From the NCBI GenBank assembly GCA_947095585.1, contig OX352763.1:24353462-24417461 (forward strand): 64,000 nt of DNA, given 5' to 3'. Made by a program: the position numbers and the translations under genes. Shown one piece after another: positions 31,571 through 41,170 of this stretch; position 1 is the stretch's first letter, and each line of letters opens with the position of its first letter. This stretch comes from Nephrocerus scutellatus (lineage: Eukaryota; Arthropoda; Insecta; Diptera; Pipunculidae). Below the pieces are notes generated by a model. It saw nothing but the letters and a program-made list of their open reading frames with translations, did not search any database and was not told the DNA's origin.

Positions 31571-32589
31571 ATGCTGTTACTCGGATTCATTTAAAGCAAA
31601 GTGTCTAAGTTAATATCCCCGAATCGCTTTACACCTGCGATGCAAAACAGAATAAAGGAGACTGGGTAGATGTCATTTTGTTTGATTAAACTGAAGACCG
31701 TACCTTTCGCCATCGTAATTTTATTTACAATCTTTGCATAAACGGCAACGGTGTTGCGCATTTAATAATGGAGTGACTACACGAAACGTACACATGTTCA
31801 ATATTTAATGGCAATTACTCCAAGTAACTTGAAGCATTAAAATCCTTTTAAACTAAATATGAAATTTCCATTGGCACATGAGACGAAAACCTTTGAATCA
31901 TAAACTCTTTTGCTGCCCTTTTTTGCGGCGTTTGCCTGCTCTGAATAAAAAACCGTAGAATGTTATGTGAAAATTTCCAGAAGCTAGTTAAGTAACTGAC
32001 AAATTATATGAGCTCCAGCGACACGTTCTTATAAATAATGGCTCAATATTTGTTCTGGGAGCAGCTCTGCAACGCTGAAAGGATAAAATCCAATGAGCGA
32101 GCAACTGGGATAATCGAATTTAATCAATGCGACAGTTTGGTGCATGACCAGTCGCAGAGTGTTTGGATGACTTTTATATTATGGCATATCCTTTGGTAAT
32201 GGGTTCAATCATTGTGGAAATATGCAAACCAGTTTGTTAATGCTAATTATCCTTCCGTCATGTATGCAGAAATATTTAATACTTTACACAGACTTGAGGG
32301 ATAAAAATCGTATGGATTTATTGATTATTTTTCGCATAATTAGTTACTGAACCAACAAGACTTGTACACATACTTACTTCAAATTTTGTAAAAACACCAG
32401 CTCCACCAAAAAAACCAAGAATGGAGCCGGGTGTTAGAGCCAAAAATTACGATAAAAAAGCTTTAAAAAACGTTCTGATAAATATAGAAAAAAAAACTTC
32501 TCTTCGAAAATGTTCCTTTTAAAAATATGATATTGGATATTAAAAAAAGTCAGTGAAGGCTATATGATATGAAAGCAATGCACACTCCC
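31571..32589. other. Intergenic, possible non-coding conserved DNA
   Basis: No gene recognised. 32040-32190 is more complex than its surroundings and contains ggataatc and taatcaatg type cores typical of early-development enhancers in flies; this is conjecture. Confidence 0.3.
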
Positions 32590-32885
32590 CTTCGTACTAA
32601 CCTTCTCTAGACGGAAACTCGACAATAAAATTAGAGCTGAAGTTCAGTTTAGGAGTATAGTAGTCAGTTGAAGATGGTTTCACATCCTTTGGTACCATCA
32701 GCAGTGTATTGCAATGCCCGTACCCAGATGATTCTCTAAGCAGTAATGCGTTGCACTTCGCGATAAATTTGATAAATAGTAGAGGTAGTACGTGCAAAAT
32801 TGTGTTAAGAGCATCGGTAGTATAGCTCCGTTGTGCCTAGTAATACCAATACCTGCTGATCTTTGCATACTACTGAGCTTGCTGG
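32590..32885 (-). mobile_element. LINE family B, copy 2 fragment
   Basis: Minus strand reads LSSMQRSAGIGITRHNGAIL then LTQFCTYYLYYLSNLSRSAT, parallel to CRLQRSAAVGITEALRSCPT / YTYYILTHLSSILRRAV of the 60.3 kb copy. In another frame SSTDYYTPKLNFSSNFIVEF matches PSTNYCIPKLSFNSSFRIEF. It ends just before RNase H. It abuts the 3' end of a family E copy near 32885. Confidence 0.65.
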
Positions 32886-32905
32886 CTAAAAATCTCTCCA
32901 CCGGT

Positions 32906-33871
32906 CCCGATTTCGAGCCGATGTCATCCAGTTTGGCATCCCTAAACTCTGGACGTCCTGGTCTACGCCATCCTTCCAGCGTAGGCTTGGCCGGCCTCGC
33001 TGTCGTGTTCCATAAATCCTACCGCAAAGGACTTTCCGAACAGGATCCTCTTCGCTCATGCGAGCTAGGTTTCCTGCCCACCGGAGCCTACCGAACTTAA
33101 TTTCACTTCTCTCTTCACGATATCGACATCGCGGTAACGCTTCTAGATCTCATCATTATAGAGTCTCCGGAATCGTCCTTCCTCACATACGGGCACAAAA
33201 ATTCTCCGCAAGACTTTTCTCTCGAACGCGACTAAGAGGTCAGAATGCTTTTTGCTAAGCACCAAGGTCTCGGATCCATATGTACGTACTGGTATTTCCA
33301 TTTTCTTATATACCAGCCGCTTGGATGTTATGATTAAGTTCCTGGATTTGAAGAGTCTTGACAGACTATAGTCGGCTTTGTTGGCTTTCCCGATTTCGAG
33401 CCGATGTCATCCAGTTTGGCATCCCTAAACTCTGGACGTCCTGGTCTACGCCATCCTTCCAGCGTAGGCTTGGCCGGCCTCGCTGTCGTGTTCCATAAAT
33501 CCTACCGCAAAGGACTTTCCGAACAGGATCCTCTTCGCTCATGCGAGCTAGGTTTCCTGCCCACCGGAGCCTACCGAACTTAATTTCACTTCTCTCTTCA
33601 CGATATCGACATCGCGGTAACGCTTCTAGATCTCATCATTATAGAGTCTCCGGAATCGTCCTTCCTCACATACGGGCACAAAAATTCTCCGCAAGACTTT
33701 TCTCTCGAACGCGACTAAGAGGTCAGAATGCTTTTTGCTAAGCACCAAGGTCTCGGATCCATATGTACGTACTGGTATTTCCATTTTCTTATATACCAGC
33801 CGCTTGGATGTTATGATTAAGTTCCTGGATTTGAAGAGTCTTGACAGACTATAGTCGGCTTTGTTGGCTTT
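32906..33871. repeat. 483 bp perfect-looking tandem duplication
   Basis: Copy one is 32906-33388 and copy two 33389-33871; by eye I found no difference between them, including the identical 66-codon frames at 33058 and 33541. The unit covers the 3' coding end and UTR of a family E LINE. It could be a recent unequal exchange or slip, or an assembly artefact. Confidence 0.85.
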
Positions 33872-34790
33872 AAGCAACCGTGCGCGTATTTCTGGTTCCA
33901 TGCTGTTATCGGCTGCTACAGTTGACCCGAGATAGTTAAAGGAACACCACTACTTCAAATTCGCGCTCCACTATTTGAATTGAGGGACCAATGTAGGATC
34001 TTCTACTATCAGACGTAGCCACCATGTACTTTGTTTTGCTCTGCTTTATGTGCAGCCCTAGATTTCTTGCCACCTGCTCGATCTGGATGAAAGCTTTCTG
34101 TACAGCTTTCTACCAACCAACCAACGATGTCAATATCGTCTGCGTAAGCGAGAATCTGAGGGACTTATAGAAGATTGGTCCTCCCGGCGTTACGCCAGAG
34201 TCTCGAATCACTTTCTCAAACACCAAGTTGAAAAGGACGCAGGCAAGTCCATCCCCTTGTCGGAGCCCGTTACAGATGTATTTTTTATTTTTACTTGGCA
34301 TACAACATTGGTCATGGTCAACCTACATAGTCGTGTCAGTTTATTTGGGATGCCGAATTCTATCATGGCTTTATAAAGTTCAACTCTGGCTATGCTATCA
34401 TAGGCGGCTACAAAGTCTATAAAAATATGGTGTATTGAGTTTTGAAAACCTAGACATTTTTCCATCACCTGCCTAAGGGTGCAAATCTGATCAGTTGTTG
34501 ACTTGCCTGGGATGAAGCCACACTGGTCTAGACCAATGATGACTTTAGCGTATGGGGCTATCCTGTCTTGAAGGATAGAGAAGCAAATCTTATACGCAGT
34601 ACTCAAAAACGTTATACCACGATAATTGCCGACAGTTGTGTATAGCCGTACATTTACTGCTTTAAAGCCAACAACAGTGGGTTTCATTATTTTGCTGACT
34701 AGAAACCCCACCCTGAGCACATGATGTCTTGTATGACAGCTGTAAAATGCGTCATATTTTTTTTTTGTAACACACCATTCCCCGTCCACC

Positions 34791-34932
34791 GCAACTCCTG
34801 AATAGCTATTATGTCAGCATTATATTTAGACAGGGTGTTGGCTAGCTGCTATGCAGCTCGAGCAACTCCTGAATAGCTATTATGTCAGCATTATATTTAG
34901 ACAGGGTGTTGGCTAGCTGCTATGCAGCTCGA
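34791..34932. repeat. 71 bp direct duplication
   Basis: 34791-34861 and 34862-34932 read the same (gcaactcctgaatagctatt ... gctatgcagctcga). It doubles the first endonuclease motif region of LINE E copy 3, breaking its frame (71 is not a multiple of three). Confidence 0.85.
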
Positions 34933-35119
34933 GCTCTGTACAGTGAGCGTAAATTTCTCCCATGAGAAAATTCTTATATCCTTTAGCCGTTTTCGTTGCC
35001 GTGGTCGTCATCGTTCATCAGTGTATCCGAGGCTGATTTGGGGTTCCGTTATATGGTTTTTTTTTATTGACGAATTTATTGGCCTCGCGCCAACCTTACT
35101 TTGAAGGGACTAGCCTGTA

Positions 35120-35480
35120 CTGGAGGAACATTACCAGCGGCCACCACGTGGAGGTTTAATCGCACTTGCACCAGTCAGAGATAGTTGCGGCCACATGCAT
35201 TTCTGAAGCATTCTGTTTTATTCGCCCTACTCTGCTGATGGCTGACCGCCACCATTTCAGCTTTGCCTGAGTTAAATCTAGGCCACAACCTTGCTCAGAT
35301 CACTTTATATGACTTCAGTGATCACAGGTGGATAGTGCCTAGATACCAGAATCACCACGTTGCCCGCATACGCGATTACTTTCGTCCTGTATAACTCTAG
35401 TATCGCCAGAACCTTGTTTATACCTTTAGACACAGTGATGCCAAAATTCCTCCCACATTGGAGTTGATTCTATCGACTGG
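35120..35480 (-). mobile_element. LINE RT fragment, unassigned
   Basis: Minus strand gives GITVSKGINKVLAILELYRT then KVIAYAGNVVILVSRHYPPV; AYAGNVVIL corresponds to AYADDVVIL, both catalytic Asp lost. SDLSKVVA follows. This is the palm domain of an I/R1-like LINE, upstream of and unrelated to copy 3 of family E. Weakly preserved. Confidence 0.5.
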
Positions 35481-36430
35481 TTTGGTGATATTGCTTCTGC
35501 CTAGATTTCCCGTATAAAGATATTGGTTTAAATTTAACTTGGACGACAAAAGACATAGGTTTTTGGAAGCGTTAAATTCTACTCAACTGCGTAATCCCTA
35601 CCTTGTAATGCTTACTTAGAGCATGTCAGGAAAGCATATCTTTATTTTTCAAAAAACTAATACTTTCGTGTTATTGCGAACAAAACAAATCGTTATTACT
35701 TTCATATCTTCTTAAAATATTTCCAACTCAGCTTAACCACTTTAATAAAACTCAATTGTGTAAACTTATAAATCCCATTAGCAATTCAAAGGCGAAATTT
35801 TAACTTTTGAATGTAAGATTTGAATGTGTAAAGGAATGAAAATACTAGTACAATATACACACACATATATTTAAAAACGACTATTCAGTATTTGACTATT
35901 TTAACTCGAATATTAAATATGCAACCGAGTCACTTGGCTGTTCGCCACATTTATGTTTTCTGCATCATGGCATCTGCACGTATATACTTACATGAGTATA
36001 CGAGTATCTATCTTAAATATGTAGCAGTTTGTCGCAGATAAAGCTAAAATATTATACCCTGTGTATGCAGATGCACAGAGAGATCATGCATACACACTAA
36101 TACTCATGCACACACAAACCACAGGATTACATTTTAAAGTTTGTCACGAAAAACCTATGCGATAAATTTAAATTTCCAGCCAGGGTGTCTCTCTTTATGT
36201 TTGTGGCTTACAATCTCCTTGTTTGCACAATTGAACATTAAAGTGTGACCCACTTTTATTGTAATAGAACTAACAGATTTTGTTTGACCTCAATTAGCTA
36301 ATAGGACTTTAAAATTCTGAAATTTAAGCATTTCACTTCGCACTATTTGGATACGAATTTCATTGTGTAATCGCTTTGTATGGCTCCTTATCTGTTAATT
36401 TGTTTTGTCAAAATTATGACCCAGTTGTTG
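35481..36430. other. Intergenic, nothing recognised
   Basis: AT-rich with short acacacatata stretches near 35855 and 36100. No gene supported. Confidence 0.4.
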
Positions 36431-36435
36431 CGAAT

Positions 36436-36515
36436 AACGGCTCGAAATCGGGACCGGTGGAGAAATTATTTGCGGGAGGTCAGGACCGGAGACCTGTTGT
36501 AGAGCCAAATATGAT
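36436..36515 (+). mobile_element. LINE family E, 3' UTR stub
   Basis: ggctcgaaatcgggaccggt, gagaaattatttgcgggagg and a gttgtagagccaaatatgatgat tail match the 3' end of family E at 20425-20500 and 18190-18260. Only about 80 bases, an extremely 5'-truncated copy, abutting a GATA repeat. Confidence 0.6.
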
Positions 36516-37170
36516 GATAGATAGATAGCTAGATAGATAGATTTTATTCATTTACAATAATTCATTAAAAAAATACAAGTTTATAATTCTTAAATTTAAG
36601 ACATGGTTAAAAAGCCGTCTGCCTGAGTTTGAAGATACTTTTGATGTATGTTCAAAAAGATTCTTCAAGTATCGCTCATCTGTATATTAATACTTTCTGA
36701 CAATAGTTGTGTAGTTTGTTCCAAGTTCGTGCCGCTTAAAATCATCACCATATCTTCCTCCTGCAGGATTCCCTTATCAAAAAGCTGATACCTAATTTCG
36801 CTTAGAATTGGACACCTGCACAAGAAGTGAAAGGTGTCCTCTCTCTCTCGTAGATTTCATAAGGAACAAATCAATCAAATGAATGAACAAATCTTCACGG
36901 TGTGGTATGAAATTCAGGTTCATAAATTCTCCCCTTGCCTTAAAAAATTAGGATATTACTTCGAGTAGTTATCGCTGAAGTAGTTATTTTCGTAAAGGTT
37001 GTGATTGAGGTTTGCATATATTGCTCTGTGTACTGAAATTTTTACATTTTCGATGTTATCTGTATGCATTTTCTCATCCAGCTTCATTAGTAAATTATAC
37101 AGCTCCTTCTTCCAATTTAGTCTGTTTACTGAATTTAAATATAATGATGATGATAGCTAAACGCTATTAT
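36515..37170 (-). mobile_element. LINE family K, C-terminal domain
   Basis: Minus strand: NWKKELYNLLMKLDEKMHTD near 37115-37050 and RAIYANLNHNLYENNYF near 37020-36965, a gap, then REREDTFHFLCRCPILSEIR near 36840-36790 and YQLFDKGILQEEDMVMILSG to about 36740. The C-H-C finger is the C-terminal region of a LINE lacking RNase H. A (GATA)n run at 36513-36541 seems to be its 3' tail. Frameshifted; RT core absent. Confidence 0.55.
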
Positions 37171-37179
37171 ACAAATTCC

Positions 37180-38465
37180 GGGAGATAATCTCCTAAAAAG
37201 GAAAGGGATGCAGGAACTATGAGCAGTATTTCAAATAAACTTTAATAGTGCTCACCAACCAAGTTCTCACAGTCACTACCAAGAAGAGATGAACTGATTG
37301 GATGATCTCACTATTCGCGGTTCTACTTCCCAATACCAATCATAACTTTAAGTCATTTCATTTTTTAATCATTTAAAATTTCATTTAAATTTCAAAAGCG
37401 TCGGTCTAAATTTTAAATCTTTAATTTTCTTACCCGACGATTTGACTGATCTGTGTATATATTGGACAAATCATTCCCAACATCTTCGCTACCTACTTTT
37501 GCTTAATTGCGTTTTGTTAAAATATTCTCAATTTCAATTGGGTTTTTTTTAAATCCATTAAGACCACAAATAGGCAACAATAAAAATTCTGTTCTTGTTT
37601 TCTCACAATATTCAGTGAGCTCGAATGTTAATTCAGTTCCTTCGCGCGTACAAAAAGACTCCTCCTGTATGCATAATTTAACATTGTTAGCATAAATAAA
37701 ACCAACAAAATGTGGCGAAAATTTATTTTGGATGTGATCAAAATTTAAACATTAAACGAGTATTCTCTTGCACGCACTGTCGAAGAAGGATAATTTAATT
37801 TTAAAAGCTGCTCATCAGAATTTTCTCATTAATTTGATTCTATATAATATTCATGCGCATGCAATTAATAAATTGTTTTACTTCTGAATATTTAAAAAAT
37901 TATTCCGAGTATTTCCATTATTTTGATTACTCATTAAATTTAATGACCTATACGTTAATATGAAATTTAAGTAAAGCAGGTAACAAAATTTTTTATTGTG
38001 TTCTTTGGGGTTTTTTTTATGTAAACAACCAATTGGTGTTAATGTCCGATTACTTTGAATAAAATAATCAATATTTGTAAATAATATGAATAGTTAATTT
38101 AAATTTAAAGCTTTTTTAAAATTAAACAATGCAGTCGTTTAGTCGAGTCAAGTCAAGTCTCGCCAAACCAAAACATTTATACTGTTAAGGAAACAATGTA
38201 TTCAAAAACCAGAATCGTTTACAATCTGAATAGTTTTTTACCCTTGGTGATAGGTGGAACTTGCATGATTATGAGGTTTAAGATTTCAGTATACTGAAGC
38301 GACGTAAGGTGCTACTAGAAGTAATTCGATTCCATTTATATCTGTGAATACTTTGGATGTTTTTGGCTTTGCAGAATCACAAGAAATGCTTAGAAATTTT
38401 AAGCATTTTAGCGCATTTGCGCATGTAGTGCTGATAATATATCAGCGAATGCAGCCAAGAGTGTA
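37180..38465. other. Intergenic, nothing recognised
   Basis: Very AT-rich. A 62-codon frame at 37507-37695 has no motif. Confidence 0.4.
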
Positions 38466-38470
38466 AATAA

Positions 38471-38760
38471 GATCCCGAATTTGTCGATTCCGCGTCAATC
38501 TCAGGAATTGGGCAACTTTGTGCTCATTTTGTGCCACATTTTGTTCAAGGATTCTGGATCCCTAAAAGATAGTTTTTACCAAAAAACTAAAGCCGAACGA
38601 TTATCATCTGCGAAACAAAAAGTCCACGGACATGATCCCGATTTTCATCGCAAAATCATTCTCAGCTATGCAGGCCATTCCCGAATTAACCCTTTCAATT
38701 CCAATGTTGCCTGAGATCAACTTATTCGTTTGGACTGCAAACATTTTGGATAGAGTTATA
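38471..38760 (+). mobile_element. Mariner M3, central fragment
   Basis: NLSIPRQSQELGNF near 38477 and DPDFHRKIILSYAGHSRIN near 38634-38690 match the NVSIPRRSQELGLS and FSDEAHF regions of mariner M4; the first catalytic Asp reads Tyr. Ends abruptly before piggyBac sequence. Confidence 0.55.
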
Positions 38761-38763
38761 ATT

Positions 38764-40010
38764 TACTGAAGAGGAAGTGAGTCGCTATATTGGTATACAT
38801 TTGTACTTAGAAGTTGTAAAATTGCACCAATTTAAAATGGCGTGGTCTCAAGGTCTGAAGCTGAGCGCCATAACAGATTCATTATCTCGCAATATATTCG
38901 ATAACATTAAGGAGGATAACGACAACAGAAAACAACATAAAAAAGGAGATTCCAACTACGACAAGCCTTATAAGATACGCCTTTTGCTAATCGTTCTAAA
39001 GGAATATTTTACGTTAATATGTTACCTTAGGAACGTTTAGAGTTGTGTAATGTGTGTGTATATAAATCCACCACGTCTGATTTCTTTTGTTACTTTCATT
39101 ATTTCGCATTGCAGGCCGATCAACTTTAAAACAGTACAAACCAGCTAAGCCCCATAAATGACGTTTGAAAATGTTGGCGCGCGCTGGGACATCTGGTATG
39201 GTATACGATTTCACACTTTATGTTAATGAGGGGGCCTGTCCTTCTTATGGTCTTGTAATATCTCCGGACATAGTCCTTTATTTAGCCTCCACTTTTTTTA
39301 AGCATCAGAACTTTAAGTTATATTTTGATAACTGGTTTACATCAGTTATCAGTAAGCCTCATTGTAGCTTTGAAGGTAATAGGAATATTTGCGACCGGCA
39401 CTATCCGAAAAACAATATTGGAAATTGTGCATTACTATCTGATGCCGAATTGAAAATACGAGGAAAGTGGTTTTATGACATGAAATGTAAAATTAATTTC
39501 TACTTATCATGTATACGGTGGTTTGACAACAAATCCATTCAATTGGTATCTTCATGTGTAGGAGATCAACCAGTTGAGTTTTGCAAACGTTAGAGCGCAC
39601 GGTATCTGGTATCCCAAGACCTGCAGTTGTCGCTTCCTATAATCGAAACATGGGTGATGGTGTATATCGAAAAAGTACAAAGTTGGGCAGATCCCTCCCA
39701 ATACAAAAATACACAACGTTATAATCAAAATGGGCACTGGGTTGTGTTTGGTGTTTGGTTGTAGGCTGTGTAAGACTGGAACTTCATTATACAAATGTGT
39801 AAAATGTAACCAAAAATTGTTACAATTCGGAGTCAAAAGGGTTAATAATAATCAGGCTTCGTAAATAATAAAAAAAAATGTCTTATTTGGGCAAGTACGA
39901 AACCTAAAGCCATTCATTAAATGCCATTGCACCCACAAAAATTCATTGACTAGTTTGGGTTTCATGTTGGAGTTCCGGATTATGTTGACTGACTATTTTA
40001 GGGATAAAGG
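38764..40010 (+). mobile_element. piggyBac-type transposase remnant
   Basis: Cut-and-paste transposase relic. N-terminal part TEEEVSRYIGIHLYLEVVKL then HQFKMAWSQGLKLSAITDSL and YKIRLLLIVLKEYF (to 39015) match the YIGINLYMGV..WS block of piggyBac-like proteins. The section carrying the first catalytic Asp is missing. Sequence resumes at 39113 with STLKQYKPAKPHK, then MLARAGTSGMVYDFTLYV, LYFDNWFTSV (a catalytic Asp, near 39330), GNCALLSDAELKIRGKWF, RWFDNKSIQLVSSCVGDQPV to 39580, then in another frame GIPRPAVVASYNRNMGD. The 3' part fades by 40010. No terminal repeats found. Confidence 0.75.
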
Positions 40011-40065
40011 AGTTGACTTGGAAAATGTGGCTTCAAAAAACACTTCGGTGACCGTGTTATCTATA

Positions 40066-41170
40066 TTAACTTCTATTCGGGATGTGTTTGCTTATGTGTT
40101 TGTGTGTATCTCCAATGAAAAACCTTTCTATGAAAATTTGGAAGTGATCGGGCCCCAGCGCCGATGGGCTCACATATACATTTTTTAAGAAACTTTTATT
40201 TAACTTGACTTGACCCCTTTTTGTCTGTATTTCGACCACTTTGCGGTTCTTTTTAACCAACTTCCACACAACCTAGAGAGTTGAAATTTTGTGAGTATCT
40301 AAACCGCGTGCCGCGTATGATGTGTTGAACACTTTTTTTTCGACTTCTTTGAGGTAATTTTTAACCAATTTTCACACGACCTAGAGAGCTAAAAATTTTG
40401 TGAGTGTCTAACTCCGAAATAGCATTTTTTATATTCCGAGTATGACGCGTGTCGTGTGTGGCACGTGTGATGGTTTGAAATTTTTTTTCGACTTTTTTAA
40501 GGTCCTTCCACACAACCTAGAGAGTTGAAATTTTGTGAGTATCTAAGTTCAAAATATCATTTTTATATTCCACGCTTGACACGTGTCACGTTTCACGTGT
40601 TGCACGTGTGATGGTTTGAAATCGCTTTTGAACCACCTTTCGCACGATCTAGAGGGCTGAAATTTTCTGAGCAGCTCAATGTTCGCGGCCAATTCTGATA
40701 TCGCGCGTGTGAATAGTGTCGTGAACCGCATGTGGCGCGTGTAGTGCGTGGAAAAAAGAAAATATTTTGAACTAGGTCCGACCTCAAAACCAGATATTTT
40801 GGCGATTGTTACCAAATAATAAAGGACTGTGTGGCGTGTGTCGATGTATACATGTGCCCTTGTGTTTGTGTCTGAGTGGCTGGCTGGTCAGATATTGTGA
40901 TCAATTTTTAACCCACTTCCTAAGGCCTAATTTTATTCCAGCTTTGCACACATGTGTATTTCCAATGACAACACCATCTATTCAAATTTGAGACTGATCG
41001 GGCCGCGGGGTAGGGGGGCTCCCTTACAAATTGTTCTTCCATATTTGGGCATCAGATCATGTCATACTAAATGACGGTGTTATGTGTGCGCTGGTGCGCA
41101 GTGAGCAGCACTGCTTTGCTTTACTTTTGGCGTTGTTTTATTGTTAGGTTGCAGTGCTTCGCGTGTGTTT
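40066..41170 (-). repeat. Composite repeat, copy 2 (reverse), with array
   Basis: Reverse-orientation counterpart of 1380-2130. On the minus strand: cagtgctgctcac near 41115, gatctgatgcc near 41055, ggcccgatca near 41005, acacatgtgtgcaaagc near 40952, aaaaattgatcacaatatctgacc and (CAGC)n at about 40880, then the minisatellite array. Another head-like module (gggcccgatcacttccaaat) at 40130-40160 lies beyond the array, suggesting a second, partial copy in tandem. No coding capacity seen. Confidence 0.6.
40190..40760 (-). repeat. Minisatellite, four ~133 bp units, E-box rich
   Basis: Anchors (c/t)ctagag at 40272, 40380, 40516 and 40649, spacing 108, 136 and 133. Each unit carries gagagttgaaattttgtgag and a block of (c/g)acgtgt motifs; CACGTG hexamers appear repeatedly between 40455 and 40610. 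The plus-strand homologue at 1895-2130 has two units. Confidence 0.7.

Larger units (their letters stand above)
32886..34935 (-). mobile_element. LINE family E, copy 3, with duplications and deletions
   Basis: RTE-like LINE on the minus strand. The EN start, LANTLSKYNADIIAIQELRW near 34900-34780, is followed by YDAFYSCHTRHHVLRVGFLV, then a deletion joins the endonuclease to RT: VGNYRGITFLSTAYKICFSI near 34630, GLDQCGFIPGKSTTDQICTL, IHHIFIDFVAAYDSIARVEL and RLTMTNVVCQVKI, ending near 34310. Beyond that QGDGLACVLFNLVFEKVIRD near 34260, and the YADD section is scrambled around 34120. The C-terminus 33901-33626 reads EPEIRARLLKANKADYSLSR and RTYGSETLVLSKKHSDLLVA. A 483 bp block covering the C-terminus and 3' UTR is present twice in tandem (32906-33388 and 33389-33871), and a 71 bp block of the EN region is also doubled. 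Confidence 0.78.

Noticed and set aside
33058..33741. Pair of identical 66-codon plus-strand ORFs as a duplicated gene
   Set aside because: They are antisense to the LINE E C-terminus inside the 483 bp duplication.
40549..40815. Two overlapping minus-strand frames (88 and 64 codons)
   Set aside because: They run through tandem minisatellite units; coding is incidental.
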